Positions 43,459 to 54,990 of a stretch of DNA of 64,000 bases are shown here, one piece after another (positions within the stretch are counted from its first letter, which is position 1; each line of letters begins with the position of its first letter). The DNA is from Lotus japonicus (Eukaryota; Streptophyta; Magnoliopsida; Fabales; Fabaceae), in the NCBI RefSeq assembly GCF_012489685.1, contig NC_080046.1, forward strand, positions 60,750,195-60,814,194, given 5' to 3'. The position numbers were made by a program, and so were the translations under genes. The notes beneath the pieces are model-generated. The model was not told the DNA's origin. It made no database searches and saw nothing but the letters and a program-made list of their open reading frames with translations.

Positions 43459-44447
43459 TTAATTAAAGGTGTAGTCATATAATTATGATTGCAGCTAAAT
43501 GAGAGGTGAGTTATATGGTTATCATATAATTGTTTTATGATTTTTTCCAATGCAGCAAAAAAAATAATTGTTTTATGATTTATTTACAATTGAACAATTC
43601 ACTTTCAAAAAAAAGAACAATTTAAGTCACTTAATTGTTTTCTATATATATTAATTATCATAGAAATAAAATTAGACTGAAAGGTTCCAAAGAAGGTTTT
43701 GACCGCCTAATGGTTGGCAGTTGCCTGGTCCCTTTGGTGAGTATATAATAATATTATTTTAAGAAATGGTAAACAATGAATTCCATCTCTTTTGGAAAGA
43801 ATTAAGACCATAGCTTGGTCCTGACTATTGTCGATTTAAAGTTTCCAATTTTTCTTTTGTTGATTGGTATGTAGATCTTTTATTGTGTCTAAGAGTTTAG
43901 TCTTACATATGGGTTAGGTTAGTCTTAGGATGTAGACCAATTAAAGAAACATATAGATTTATATACAATAGTTCATTTCTTTGTTTTGAGACTTCCAATA
44001 ATATCATTGGCAAGGAGAATGCAACAGGGAATTTCCTTTTATAACCACATTTTCTTACTTTGTTTTAAGATTCATTTCATACAGAAAGACAAATGCATCA
44101 GGAAAATTATCTGTCTATTACATGAGATTAAAGTATTTTTAAATGAAAAGAGCACTTTAAAAGAAAAATTGTGAAGTTGTGACAATAGATAAAAAAAATC
44201 AATGATTGATAACTTTATATTTTGTTGTACATATGATGTATACATTTTGGTTGAGACAGATCTCGTAGGTTACGAAGTGTTCATAGCACTATGATGTCAT
44301 ATCAACCCAAAAAAACAATCCAGTGGCATTCACAGGAAACTTCAAATGTGCCAGTCAATCTGCTATGGAAATATCTTCGATGGATATCCAAATACTTTGC
44401 AGCGGCAGCATCACAGGATACTCCAATAGTGCCACTCAATCTTTGAA
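43459..44447. other. Spacer downstream of the PPR gene
   Basis: AT-rich, no gene; contains the micro-insertion at 43526 and the 3' flank of the PPR gene. Confidence 0.5.
43526..43581 (+). mobile_element. Micro-insertion with 18-bp target duplication
   Basis: ataattgttttatgattt occurs at 43526-43543 and 43564-43581, flanking 20 bp that end in A7. A second possible case follows: gaacaatt at 43592-43599 and 43615-43622 around an A-tailed 15-mer. Confidence 0.6.
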
Positions 44448-46772
44448 TTACTCCTGGTTAGATAAATCCTCAGCACATTTTGTGATGCTTTCAAGGTTAA
44501 TGTGTGGTCCCTCCATTTTGACCATTTCCTTTCTCAAAAACTTTAGTGTATACACTATTTCTTCCAACTGAGAGTGTGAGTTGTGATCTGTGAAAAATGT
44601 AGTAATGATCCCATGTAAGTCAATAAAACTCCAGCCAGGAATTTTTCTCAAGCCAAGAGATCTCATATGGGTCAATGCCTCACCCACTCCTTCCCACTTG
44701 TTTATTGAAGCATAGCAGTGTGCTAATTGTACGCAATTTCCAGCATTGGTAGGCCTCAGCTTAAGAACATCATTGGCAATTGTCTCACCAAGTTCATTAA
44801 TACCATTTGCTCGACAAGCATCAAGGAGTATGCCTAAAACATCAAGTGCAGGATCTGAGAACACTTTTTTGTACAAGTTATATGCCTCCTCTACCCTCCC
44901 TGCACGACAGAGGAGATCCACCACACAAGCATGGTGTTCGAGATTTGGTGCAATCCCAAAATCTCTAGCCATTGATTCGTATATGCTCAAGCCCTGCTCA
45001 ATAAGTCCATTGTGACTACAAGAGGACAGAACTGAGAGGAAAATCACATGGTTGGGTTTAATCCCACTTTCCAGAAACTTTGAGAACAACCTCAATGCAG
45101 ATTCCCCTTTGCCATGATAGCCATATCCAGCAATTATGGCACTCCATGATACCAAATCCTGAATTTTCATCTGGTTGAAACATCTTTGGGCAGTCTCCAA
45201 ATCACCACATTTGCAGTACATGTCTACCAAAGAAGTGTCGACCAAGATGCACGGCCTAAGGCCATTTCTTATTACGAAACCATGGATCCATTTTCCCATG
45301 TGGAGTTGCCCAGTAGATGCACACCCTCGGAGGAGGGAGACAATGGTTACTGAATCAGGTGTTTGATGATCAGTCCTCATTTCAGTAAAAAGCAAAAGGG
45401 CCTCATTTAAGAAGCCATTTTGAGCATATCCAGAAAGTATGGCATTCCAGGAGACTAAGTCCCTTTTGTTCATCTTCTCAAATACAATGGAACTCTGATT
45501 CAAGTGGCCACACTTTGCATACATTGTAACAAGAGAGTTTTGAGCAGCGATATCCAATGACAATTCTTGCCTTAATATATAGCCATGAACTGATGCCCCC
45601 AAATTAAAAGATCCAAGTTGTGCACAAGCTGTAATCACAATGCCCATAGTAGAAGTAGATGGCTTCACTCCAGATTTTAACATCTGACGGAAAACATCCA
45701 GTGCCTTGTCTGCATTACAATTCTGCACAAGGCCTGAGATCATTGCTGTCCACAAAACTACATCCTTGTCTAAACTCCTTTCAAACATTCTAAATGCAAT
45801 GGCAATGTTCCCACCTTTTAAGTACATTACAACAAGTGATGTTTCAACATGAGCATCCAAGTCAAAACCAGCTGTTAAAATCTGGCCATGCACTGATCTT
45901 CCCAATTTTACATCACCTCTTGACGCAGCCACACACAATACCGACCCAAAAGTCTTCGCATCAGGCTCCAAACCTTGTACCATCATTGCCTTGACAAGTA
46001 ACACAACTTCACAAAGATCACCAATCTGGGCATAGGCATCAATCAAGGAATTCCATGAAACCAGGTCCCTTTGATCCATGTGATCAAACAATTTCCTAGA
46101 ATCTTCAATGTTCCCACATCTCCCATACACATTCAGCATAGAATTCGACAACCTTAAATCTGACATAAACCCATACAAAATTGCACAACCATGCAAACAC
46201 TGCACATGAGAAAGCTCTGAAACTCCAAACAGCAAACTCAGCATGGTAACACTACTGGGTTGAATTCCCTGGCAACGCATTGCATGGAACAAAGAAAATG
46301 CCTCATGAACATGACCCATGCGCGAGTAGCACCCGATGATAGTAGTCCAAGGCACTACATTCTTCTCAGGCATAATGTCAAACACTTTGCGAGCATTATC
46401 AGCGCACCCAAATTTAACGTAGAAGTTGATCAGAGAAGAAGCAATGTAGGCATCAGTGGACAACCCATTAACTACAATGCGTTGATGGAGCGAAAGACCG
46501 AGGGATAAGAGGTCGAGAGAGGAGCAAGCTTTGAGAAGATTGGGGAAGGTGTAGGCGTCAGAAGGGACGTGTGAGTTGAGCATGGAGGTGTATGTGAGAA
46601 GAACTTGACGGTGAGCACCTTGGGATGAATGGCGGTTGATAATGGCATTGAATGAGTGTGTGGTGGCTGAAGATGAAGGAGGGTGTGGGTGTGGTGGTGA
46701 CACCAACCACCGTTTCAGGCCACTCAGAGTTTGCAGCGACGGCGGGTTTGGCTTTGGCTTGGATGTCAACAT
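44448..46772 (-). CDS. Pentatricopeptide repeat protein, PLS class, E-type (774 aa)
   Basis: An intronless PPR gene, as is usual for the family. PPR proteins bind single-stranded organelle RNA and guide editing, splicing or stabilisation. The protein is a run of P, L and S repeats from about residue 38 to 640 (for example DLVSWNSLIDAYAQIGD, DVVLWTAMISGLVQN, DLVSWNAILSGYAQNG, DLVSWSAIIAGYGYHG), followed by an E and short E+-like region (NLEHHACVVDLLCRAGRVEE, LLDACRANG, PGWSFIDLHG). There is no DYW domain, so it would need a partner for editing. The N-terminus is Ser/Pro-rich with basic residues, a plausible mitochondrial or plastid targeting region. The order and end resemble Arabidopsis At4g04370 (from memory). 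Start: the first in-frame ATG. Confidence 0.93.
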   Translation of the reverse strand: MLTSKPKPNPPSLQTLSGLKRWLVSPPHPHPPSSSATTHSFNAIINRHSSQGAHRQVLLTYTSMLNSHVPSDAYTFPNLLKACSSLDLLSLGLSLHQRIVVNGLSTDAYIASSLINFYVKFGCADNARKVFDIMPEKNVVPWTTIIGCYSRMGHVHEAFSLFHAMRCQGIQPSSVTMLSLLFGVSELSHVQCLHGCAILYGFMSDLRLSNSMLNVYGRCGNIEDSRKLFDHMDQRDLVSWNSLIDAYAQIGDLCEVVLLVKAMMVQGLEPDAKTFGSVLCVAASRGDVKLGRSVHGQILTAGFDLDAHVETSLVVMYLKGGNIAIAFRMFERSLDKDVVLWTAMISGLVQNCNADKALDVFRQMLKSGVKPSTSTMGIVITACAQLGSFNLGASVHGYILRQELSLDIAAQNSLVTMYAKCGHLNQSSIVFEKMNKRDLVSWNAILSGYAQNGFLNEALLLFTEMRTDHQTPDSVTIVSLLRGCASTGQLHMGKWIHGFVIRNGLRPCILVDTSLVDMYCKCGDLETAQRCFNQMKIQDLVSWSAIIAGYGYHGKGESALRLFSKFLESGIKPNHVIFLSVLSSCSHNGLIEQGLSIYESMARDFGIAPNLEHHACVVDLLCRAGRVEEAYNLYKKVFSDPALDVLGILLDACRANGINELGETIANDVLKLRPTNAGNCVQLAHCYASINKWEGVGEALTHMRSLGLRKIPGWSFIDLHGIITTFFTDHNSHSQLEEIVYTLKFLRKEMVKMEGPHINLESITKCAEDLSNQE

Positions 46773-47039
46773 GACCCATTCCTTTTGATGCTGCTCAGCT
46801 CTGATATGAATGACTAAGGGCAGTGCATAATGGAAAATGTTTTATCCACACCTCATTTTGAGGTGGAAGGGGTGGAGGAGGAGAGAGATAGAAAGAAAAG
46901 AAAAAGTAAGAGAGAGAAAGTTTTAGATGTGATAGATGATAAGATGAGAGAGGTAGAAACAAAAATAAGTGGAAATGAAGTGTTTAAAAGATGAGGTGTG
47001 TATATATCATTACTCGTGCATAATTTAGTGTATGTTTTG

Positions 47040-47300
47040 GTTTAGCGTCGCAACTTCTATGTATCTCAAAGCATCAATAAAGAAGTTAGAATTTGCCGCA
47101 TTGAGTTTAACGGCAGTGATTTTGCGGATGTTCAACATTTATTGGACCGAGATTGGGTGATTCAACTTAAGCATATCTCTCGGGAAGCTAATGGTCCTTT
47201 GGAGAGTTGAGTGCTTTTTCTCAATGTGAGTTCACCGTGCTTGAGGATCCCCTAATGGGGTTATCCCGATTCTTTAAAGATGCTCTAGGAGTGTAGTTTA
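47040..47300 (+). mobile_element. RNase H-domain relic of a retroelement
   Basis: A broken frame reads LLDRDWVIQLKHISREANG and then, after a shift, LEDPLMGLSRFFKDALGV, the familiar end of the RNase H-like domain of plant LINE pols. Decayed. Confidence 0.5.
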
Positions 47301-47673
47301 CTTGTTTGTTTTTTAATTTTCCTATAAAAAATTATATTAGTTCTCAAAAATTGTGATTTCTACCCAAGTTTAGTGTTTTTTTTGAAGGTAAGATTAGTGT
47401 TTCAAACCAACATAAATTGGTGTAAAGGAAAATGACTGTCAATACTTTTTCTTTTTTAAATACAAAAAATTAATAGTGTCCAATTCGAGATTGGGAACTC
47501 AGGGTATTTAACTATTTAAAAAACTTATATTTATCTTACTCAAAACAAAAATGGGAGACTTTCTTTTTTTTTTTGGTCAAGAAAAATTGGAGACTTAAGG
47601 CTCTTTCTCCACCCAACCAATTCTTGGGCTCTATGCCTCTATCAATGTTTTTTCTTGTAATGTTACACATTAT

Positions 47674-47708
47674 AAGTGTATTGGATTGACAAAAAAAAAG
47701 TGTATTGG
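47674..47708 (+). mobile_element. Micro-insertion with 11-bp target duplication
   Basis: aagtgtattgg at 47674-47684 and 47698-47708 flanks attgac plus A7. A similar 9-bp case (ttagtgttt) lies at 47370-47402. Confidence 0.5.
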
Positions 47709-48045
47709 AAAAATACCCATTGCCCTTAGACCATTGACATACCACATCATGCATGTAAAATAGAAAGACAAGCCAAGCCCTGATGTGCTACAAGGTTAGA
47801 ACTTTCCAAAGATAATACTGGTTAGGCTTCAATTGAATACGTTTGATTTTACATTTGACAGAAAGCAACAATGCATCAATCGTCCAGTCTCGAAGATTAT
47901 TCATTTATTCTGAATACAAAGCTCTCTCTGGAGCTCATGAATATTTATTTCCAGTTTAAATGATCTGTTCATGCTGCTCTATGGCTTTGACATGTGAATC
48001 TAAGCACCATAATACAATCACAAACAAGATACAAAATGAGGAAAG

Positions 48046-50766
48046 CTACTCCTCTTCTCTCAGTGGATAATCTCTGGGTCCAAATATGGCAGTTCCAACC
48101 CTAACAGTTGTACTTCCCATCTCGATCTGCAAAATTTGAGTTAGCTGGTCAAAAACTATCATGAAGATATAATAGTTACCCTTAGACCATTGACACACCA
48201 CAATCCATGTTTTCTAAGAAAAAGGATTCCTTACAGCTCGCTCAAAATCTGCAGTCATGCCCATTGACAGCTCACATTTCTCTTCTGGTATTCCAAGTGC
48301 CGTACAAGCTTCACTTCTACAATTGGACAATGTCTGGAGAGTACAAAAGAAAATTTAGTTTGAAGAATTAATCATAAGACTAGAAAAGAAGTTCCCTGAA
48401 AAACTAATACATCATATCCCAAATGTGTAGTTTCTACCTTAAAATTTTCAGGGGTGGATGAATAGTCCAACATGCCAATTGTCATCAGGCCACAGAACTC
48501 AAGGTTTGGGCATTTTGTAACAATATGTTTTAAAAGGTCTACACAAAGAGCTGGCTCAACACCAAATTTTGCTGCAAGGAAATAGCACAGTCAAATGTCA
48601 ATCCTGAGATTGAGAACAAAATGAAAACATTGACAATGCCATTATGCCACCAATGGTTTATCATGGGGCAGATAAGAAAAACAAAGATGTAGGGCACAGA
48701 TTGTAAACCAGCAAACTCCTATATCAAGCACACCGTTCTAATAAATATAGGTTGCATATTTGTATCTAGAAAAATGATGTTAGAATCAGTTATTTGCTAA
48801 ACATAATTTCAATAAAAGAATAAGGACCTACATTTTCTTCTGATTTTAACTCTGTTTTCATATATTTCTATAAGAAACCACAGAAAATAAAATTACTTTG
48901 GTTAATAAATTTCAAACACAACCAATTTAACTTTGTTAAGATACTGAATTAGTTGGCAATCTTTCAAGTGTAACTTACATGTTTCTCCACTTGTATTCAC
49001 TTCAACAAAAACTTTCAACGGGTTCCTGCCAATTTTTTCTACAGCACGATCAAGAAGATTTGCTTTCTGTCAGGAAAATTATAAAATTGTCAAAGAGAAC
49101 AAAAACGAGATGAAATTTGCATCATTTGCAATAGAATATGAAAAGATACTAAGATCATGCATGCACTGAATTAAAATACATTGGTTGATCATTGCAAAAT
49201 TAATTTTTATTGCATAAACATAATTCCACAGAAACTGATATCAAAGATTAACATTCAATGGGACAAAGTTGAACTTGACACAACTTCCAACTCCCAAAAC
49301 TTATTGACGAAATGGCAACGCTGCAGGTACTTCTAGTTAGTGTGGAGTGCAACTAAAGTAAGGCCCATCTATACCACTGAGGTGCATCCTTACTAAGGAA
49401 TAAGGACCACTTTCAACATCATAAATCATAAATATAGCCAATTCTGCCTTCCAAGAGAAATCCGAGAATGTTTAGATGAAAGTCATCATCATATTGTAAA
49501 ATTCACATTCTTATATATGTACTCAATACACTTGAATACACAGGCAAAATCTATTTACCTTCTCTGCCAAATAAAATTATGGGAAGAAACAAAAATTAAA
49601 CATTTACCTTCTCGTCATCTACAGTCTCTACATAAGCGAGGTTGGGAACACCAGCTGAGAAACATCAAATGAAGAACAAAATCAAGCCAAAATCATCCAA
49701 AATTTGCCAAAATCATCCAAAATTTACCAAAATTTTGAATGTCATCATGAACCTATCTCCACAAAATGGAAGCTGTGTAACAAATAAAGTTTGGAAGCAT
49801 GGCTTCTAATAAAAACGAGGCTTCACTTCTGCTAGTGTCTATATTTCAATGGTTCATTCATGAACCCTACTGAAACTGAGCTCAACTAATATATGAGCTT
49901 GAGACCTTCATGTTCAAGGTCAAGTTTCAGAAAGGGATAATATTTCAATCGAACTAACTTTAGTTTATAACTTTATATCAATCTAGCTAGCAATCTCCTT
50001 AACTAAATTATACTAATCATGATATGTTTCGATATTTGTTGGCACTAACGCTTAGCATGCACTCCAAGATAAAAAGTGAATGAAACACTTCTTAAAGTTT
50101 GTTCATGTCGCACTCAACTGACATCCAAATACACAATAAACCAATTCATGTGACACACATGAATCATAGCACTCTCACTCACACTCTCTCTTTCTCTCTC
50201 AAAAATTGAAACTCGTTGGTATTTTTCTTGGAACACAATGGATGGAATATTCAAGCTGATCTAATATTATACAATGGATGATTCTGATTCAAGATAAACA
50301 AATTTGGAACAGACAGAGTGGGATCAAATCAGTTGAAATCATTGAAAGAAAGAGGGATAAAGAATAAATACATACCAACAAGAAGCTTAACTTTATTACT
50401 CTGCAAGTGCCCAATGAAATGCCATTCGATATCATCTGGAAGCTGCGGTTAATCAGGAATGAAATAGAAGAAGAAGCATTCAGGAGTGAGGAACAATGAA
50501 TGAGGGAAGCAAGCAGTTGATTCAATGATCGAGAAACCAACCTGGGGAACTTTCTCAATGAGTTCCTGAACGTAGTTCTCGCCGAAGCATCGATGTCCGG
50601 CATCATACACCTGTTGGAGGGCAGATACTGGCTTCATCTTGCTCGCAGCCACCACCCGGATCTCCTTCACATCCCTCCCTGACCGCTCCGCTGCCTGTTG
50701 GACGCGTTCCAGCACCGCCTTCAGCGGTGGCGATGGGCCGCCGTCTGTGGTGGCTGACGATGCCAT
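48046..50766 (-). CDS. Pyridoxal phosphate homeostasis protein, YggS/PLPBP family (246 aa)
   Basis: A non-catalytic PLP-binding protein that buffers vitamin B6 in the cell. Exons: 50766-50542, 50442-50376, 49654-49608, 49066-48979, 48571-48438, 48333-48235, 48126-48046; all GT-AG, frame-consistent, 741 nt. It is a single alanine-racemase-like barrel. The PLP lysine is Lys43 (RVVAASKMKP). Other family motifs: HRCFGENYVQEL, IEWHFIGHLQSNK, KVFVEVNTSGET, CGLMTIGMLDY, LSMGMTADFERAIEMGST and VRVGTAIFGPRDY, which includes the phosphate-binding Ser/Gly region. Length is normal and the gene looks complete. A copied piece of exon 2 with its intron lies at 63756-63974. Confidence 0.94.
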
Positions 50767-51114
50767 TTTCTTCCTCTCCTCCGCAGTCAGCACAGCACAT
50801 ATATTAAAAGAACTAAACACCCCTAATTAGTTTTTTTTTTTGAAAGGGTGTTAATTAGTTGTTACCCACCACTAATTAGCACATTTTGTGTTAAAATAAT
50901 GGGTTTAATATGTTTTGAGTCCTAAAAATTTTGTATAGAAGGATTTCAAATTCGTTTGTCCACATTTATAAACTACTGATTTTTTAATGGTTTTACGTCC
51001 AAGTGACAAATAAGTTACAAAAAAGATGAAAAAATGGAAGAAAATGAAGAAGTCGTAATATTCAAATATAATAAAGGGTTTTTCCAAATAAGATTTTAAT
51101 GAGGCTCAATTCCT
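50767..51114. other. Short spacer upstream of PLPBP
   Basis: Promoter side of PLPBP. A T-run with gaaaggg at about 50831 between two taattag words may be another tiny insertion. Nothing else seen. Confidence 0.4.
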
Positions 51115-51319
51115 ATGTTTGGATTTTTTATGGGGCATTTTGTGTGTTTGAGCTCATGTATGTTTAATCATTCAATAAAGTATCTTTTTTGTTGTAAAAA
51201 AAAAATAATGGGCAAGATTTGGTGTCACTAAACTTTTTGATTCTGGTGGTATATAAAATTGATTTTTTTTACATGATTCATCTTCTTTGATAGAGATACT
51301 ATCACTTTCTATACTTTTT
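51115..51319. repeat. Direct repeat copy 1 flanking the mitochondrial insertion
   Basis: 205 bp, from atgtttggat to tatacttttt, nearly the same as 52726-52929 in the same orientation; roughly ten differences by eye. Contains an aataaa signal and an A-run preceded by gttgt. Confidence 0.9.
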
Positions 51320-51652
51320 TCGCGAGAAAGGTAAGGTAAGAGTCAGAACCGATGTTGTGTGGAAAGATGCTACGAGGAAACCTCTTTCGGTCCCGGTCGA
51401 AAGTCGTGCAAGCAAAGACGTTAGAGGATACTGCATCTCGTAACGGTAGCAAGAGGAAAGGCTAAGCGAAAAAGGTTAAGATTGCTTAATGATTTATGGC
51501 CGCTAGTCATTCATTCGAATTTATCGCTACTCATGTAAGTATTCTCACCGGGAATTTAGCGGGACTATATCTCCGCTTTCGCTTCCGTACTTAACCGTCT
51601 CTCTCCTTAGTCCGATCGAGACTATATTGATTAAGAGGGTTGAAGACTCCTT

Positions 51653-52236
51653 TTATTTTATTAATGCAATTATGAATTCCACTAAACTTTCTCGATTCCA
51701 ACGCAACTTATCCTTTTGGAGCTGACGTAACAAACTACGCGAGCCTCCCAACGAAGCCAAGATAAATCCTATCAGAATAAAAAAAAAGGCAGTTTCATTA
51801 TGGTGGTATACCAGCCGCCTGTTCTGGAACTTCCAGTTCCAATCGAAGCATATCTATCCGTAAATGGATTTGTATGTATAGCCACTTCAGTCGTGTTCCT
51901 TGTTTCTCTAAAGTATCTTTTTTCTGGGAACATGGTCAACCATAAATTATTATCTTCGCGATTCTTCATCCACTGATACAGAAAATTTTCCAGTTTTCCA
52001 TTATCATATGAGGCCGGAAAGTTTATTGGCAACAGGTCAGCACAAAGTGATTCATCATGCTCAAACATGAGGCGATCGTTCGTTAGGAACGGTTTATAGA
52101 TCATCAAATTCCCACAAATGGAATGAGAAGTGGGTCCATGTAAATGATCGAGACCTCGGAAACAACAACGCTCCTTCCCCATATGGAGTTCGGAACCCAA
52201 AGGCAATATCGTTGAGTGAACTGTATCTTCTTTGTG
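51653..52236 (-). pseudogene. ccmFC: ccmFC exon 2 (mitochondrial cytochrome c maturation), nuclear copy
   Basis: CcmFC is part of the mitochondrial haem lyase that attaches haem to cytochrome c. The minus strand reads HSTILPLGSELHMGKERCCF, then GPTSHSICGNLMIYKP, TEVAIHTNPFTDRYASIGTG and WYTTIMKLPF, which match plant mitochondrial CcmFC exon 2. At about 51779-51787 a run of nine A (T on the coding strand) is one base short of the in-frame length, so the frame breaks after MKLPF; past it the expected tail (SLLRQLQKDKLRWNRES) is still readable in another frame to a stop at 51653. Exon 1 is absent. In the nucleus this is non-functional. Confidence 0.9.
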
Positions 52237-52725
52237 TTAGTTGACCTAAGCCGCAACATTACTGCTGGGGTGGGGCTCGACCTCCGAACCGTACGTGGGG
52301 CGAGTTTCTGCCTCATACAGCTCGGGCCGAAGACCGGAGGAAGTTGGGCGAGAGATGGAGAGACCCAGCAACAGCCGATCGGAGCGGGGATAAGCTTGTG
52401 AAGAAGCAAATCCCCCCCCCCCCCCAAAATCCATTTATATACTATAGCGCTAGCGCTTCGCATTCTTTCTATTTCATCCCTTTTTTTTTTCGGGATAGGC
52501 GGCGAATACTAAACTAATAAGTGAAGTAGTCGTCGTCTATCCAACCAATTGGCTCGGACACCAGACTGCTCGTGCCCGCCCATTCTGTCTCGCCCTAAAT
52601 GGAATGGCTCTCATAGTTACGCTGCGCCCCGGTCTAAGTCCCCACGTCCGCTCTTCTCCGCCCGCAACCCAAGAAGTTGGCTTTGCCAACACAACATTAG
52701 GGTCGTCCCCTTCTATCTTTTTTAC
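52237..52725 (-). other. 3' end of the ccmFC group II intron, nuclear copy
   Basis: Around 52284-52324 the minus strand folds as the domain V hairpin (gagctgtatgagg ... acgtacggttc), followed by a domain VI-like stem before exon 2. A C14 run lies at about 52411. The part upstream of domain V is cut off at the insertion edge. Confidence 0.75.
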
Positions 52726-52929
52726 ATGTTTGGATCTTCTATGGGGCATTTTGTGTTTTGGTCTCATGTATGTTTAATCATTCAATAAAGTATCTTTTTT
52801 GTTGTAAAAAAAAATAATGGGCAAGATTTGGTGTCACTAAACTTTTTGATTGTGGTGGTATATAAAATTGATTTTTTTTAACATGATTCATCTTCTTTTA
52901 TAGAGATACTATCACTTTCTATACTTTTT
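52726..52929. repeat. Direct repeat copy 2 flanking the mitochondrial insertion
   Basis: 204 bp, same orientation as copy 1 (51115-51319), with a few substitutions and single-base length changes in A and T runs. Confidence 0.9.
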
Positions 52930-53127
52930 CTATAAATTTATAATTAACCTTTTCAAAAAACAAATTCATAATTTACATTATTTATAAATTTGATTCTCAC
53001 AAACTACTCAACAAAATGACCCAGCTCATCCATGCTAATAATTTATTAAAAATGTATATTTCAAGTTTAAATAAAAAATTGTGCATTGCACGTGTTAAAT
53101 AGTTCATCCTATAAAAAGCCTAGATGT

Positions 53128-53240
53128 ATTTTTTTTTTACATCGGAAAGATAAATTACACCTGGCAGGAATCGATCCTTGATCTCCCCCTACCCAACATG
53201 TGTCGCCCAGCTCCTACCACTTGAGCTGTCTTACGGTGAC
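53128..53240 (-). mobile_element. tRNA-derived SINE with 14-bp target duplication
   Basis: On the minus strand an A-box-like gctcaagtggtaggagctgg and a B-box-like ggatcgattcc occur at tRNA-like spacing, followed by tctttccgatgt and an A-tail. The target duplication aaaagcctagatgt flanks it (53114-53127 and 53241-53254). About 113 bp, complete-looking. Confidence 0.85.
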
Positions 53241-53339
53241 AAAAGCCTAGATGTGTAAACATGTATTGTCTTTTCATTTTATATTCTTTAAATGAATAAT
53301 AAATTTCATCCTCTTTGTTTCTCGAATTGTACTAAGCTG

Positions 53340-53600
53340 ATGGAGTGGTGATGGGATCTCAGGATGTGAATCAGTTTAGCAGCGCGATTTGATTCAACAG
53401 ATTAGAGGGGTGCTTCACCGCGAGTGGTAGGTTTCAGTTCAACACCTGCCTAGAGACCGCAATTTGGCAGCGGATGCTTTGGTAAAATCTAATATGCAAC
53501 GAGGACTCATAGTAGGAGGCAAATCTGGCACCTCCCTCCTACTAACGCCGTGCCTTTATTGTGTCAGGATGTTCTAGCTTAGTTTTGTTAATTTTCCGTT
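53340..53600 (+). mobile_element. RNase H-domain relic of a LINE
   Basis: The plus strand reads LIQQIRGVLHREW, stop, VSVQHLPRDRNLAADALVKS, the conserved RNase H C-terminal motif of plant LINE-type pols, then a non-coding 3' end gttttgttaattttccgttg with an A-run at about 53606. Confidence 0.65.
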
Positions 53601-53619
53601 GTAACAAAAAAAAATTACC

Positions 53620-54600
53620 ACTCATAAATTTAGCCTCCCTCAATGACCAATAACATTTTTTCCTTTTTTTAATCTTTTCAATATATAGCTAATTTTTTTC
53701 TAAGTCAAAGAAATGCATTAAAAGGGAGTACAAGATATTTCAACCCTTAATGTACGTACCTTCTCTATGCGCCTAGATAGTACTAAATTTTTCTTATGTA
53801 AGTCCAATCAAAACTTTATTTCTATTTTCTGTAAACAGCTCATATTTTTTATTTCTATTTTCTTTTAATGAATAATAAATTACAAACTTACAACCTCCCT
53901 AAAGAAAAACCTCCCTCAATACCCTTCCAAAAAACCTCCCTCAAAGGCCACTCATAATTTTTTTTAATTAATTATAAATTTAGTCTTAAACAGAAGGGGT
54001 GTATTTTTGTTAAAATTATTTAATAAACAAAAATAAAATGTTTTGGAAAACAGTACAGCATATTCATGATAATAGAAATTGTTTTTGGCATAATTTCATT
54101 ATATTTCAAGTTTCTGACATATTTCCAATTTAGATAAGATTTATAATTTGTAATTCTAAGAGCACATGCAAAGGGTGGACAGTGAAGACAAGTCGATGGG
54201 CATTAATAGATGATGATGACGATGATGCTGATGATATTGGCTTATGTGAGTATTGTAGATGGGATCATGAGTTAGAAGTTTTTTACCGATTGTTCAATAT
54301 TGATCGCTAGTTTGTGTGAATTTTCTTCATAGTTGAGCCTATTATAATAATAATGAATTATATCAAGAAGTGAGTTGTTTTTTTCTAATATTAACTTTCT
54401 ATGGCAAAAGTGAATTATTGCACTGAAGTTTGGCTTACATGCGACTTAATCTCTGTCTTTTAGGTCTATTTGGTATGCAAGATAATGAATATAGATAGGA
54501 TAGTATAATCATATGCATTGTCATAATCGTATTTTTTTTTAATAAAAACTCATAATATATTAACTTGAAAAAACTGAGTCTACAAGTAGAGCCAGCTCAA
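53620..54600. other. AT-rich spacer, no gene supported
   Basis: A short frame ending at 54310 has an Asp run and a CEYC motif (LCEYCRWDHELEVFYRLFN) but no splice or start support. Otherwise nothing. Confidence 0.4.
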
Positions 54601-54618
54601 TACATGAAGGAGGTCTCC

Positions 54619-54990
54619 CTACCATATGTTGGATGTTAATTCAATAGTTTGGGAAGCTAAGGTATGAGCCACTACATTGGCTTGTCTCCTAACTGCAGAA
54701 AAACAAATTGAGTGGAGTATAGATGCTAGCTGTCTACAATCAGTGATAGCCTTTACCACTCCCTCAGTGTCGGATTCCACTACCCGACATTCAATTTCCA
54801 ACTCCAAAGCCAAACGCAAACTCCATTGCAGAGCCACCGCCTCTGCAACCGTCAGATACAAGCGTTGTTGCTCTTCGCTGGAGGCTGCCTCGAGAAAGTT
54901 GCCCGTCGAGACTCGAGGACCGGATCACCATCCCAAAACCAGAGGAGAAAGAGCCTTACCAGCCTCATAATCTTCTATCCTACAATTGAA
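54619..54990 (-). mobile_element. RNase H-like relic of a retroelement
   Basis: The minus strand reads NFLEAASSEEQQRLYLTVAE and then AEAVALQWSLRLALELEIEC, RVVESDTEGVVKAITDC and RQANVVAHTLAS, which together are the RNase H-like domain found in plant LINE pols and related domesticated fragments. No start codon and an in-frame stop upstream, so I treat it as a relic. Confidence 0.65.

Larger units (their letters stand above)
46773..48045. other. Spacer with LINE relic and micro-insertions
   Basis: Includes a purine-rich stretch (46865-46990), an RNase H relic (47040-47300) and two to three micro-insertions with target duplications (47370-47402, 47552-47596, 47674-47708). Confidence 0.55.
51320..52725. 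mobile_element. Mitochondrial DNA insertion (NUMT) with ccmFC
   Basis: About 1.4 kb whose base composition and content differ from the flanks: GC-richer, carrying the end of the mitochondrial ccmFC gene, the 3' end of its group II intron and mitochondrial-looking spacer. Continuous gene order (intron, exon 2, downstream spacer) suggests a single DNA fragment and not a cDNA, because the intron is kept. Confidence 0.85.
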
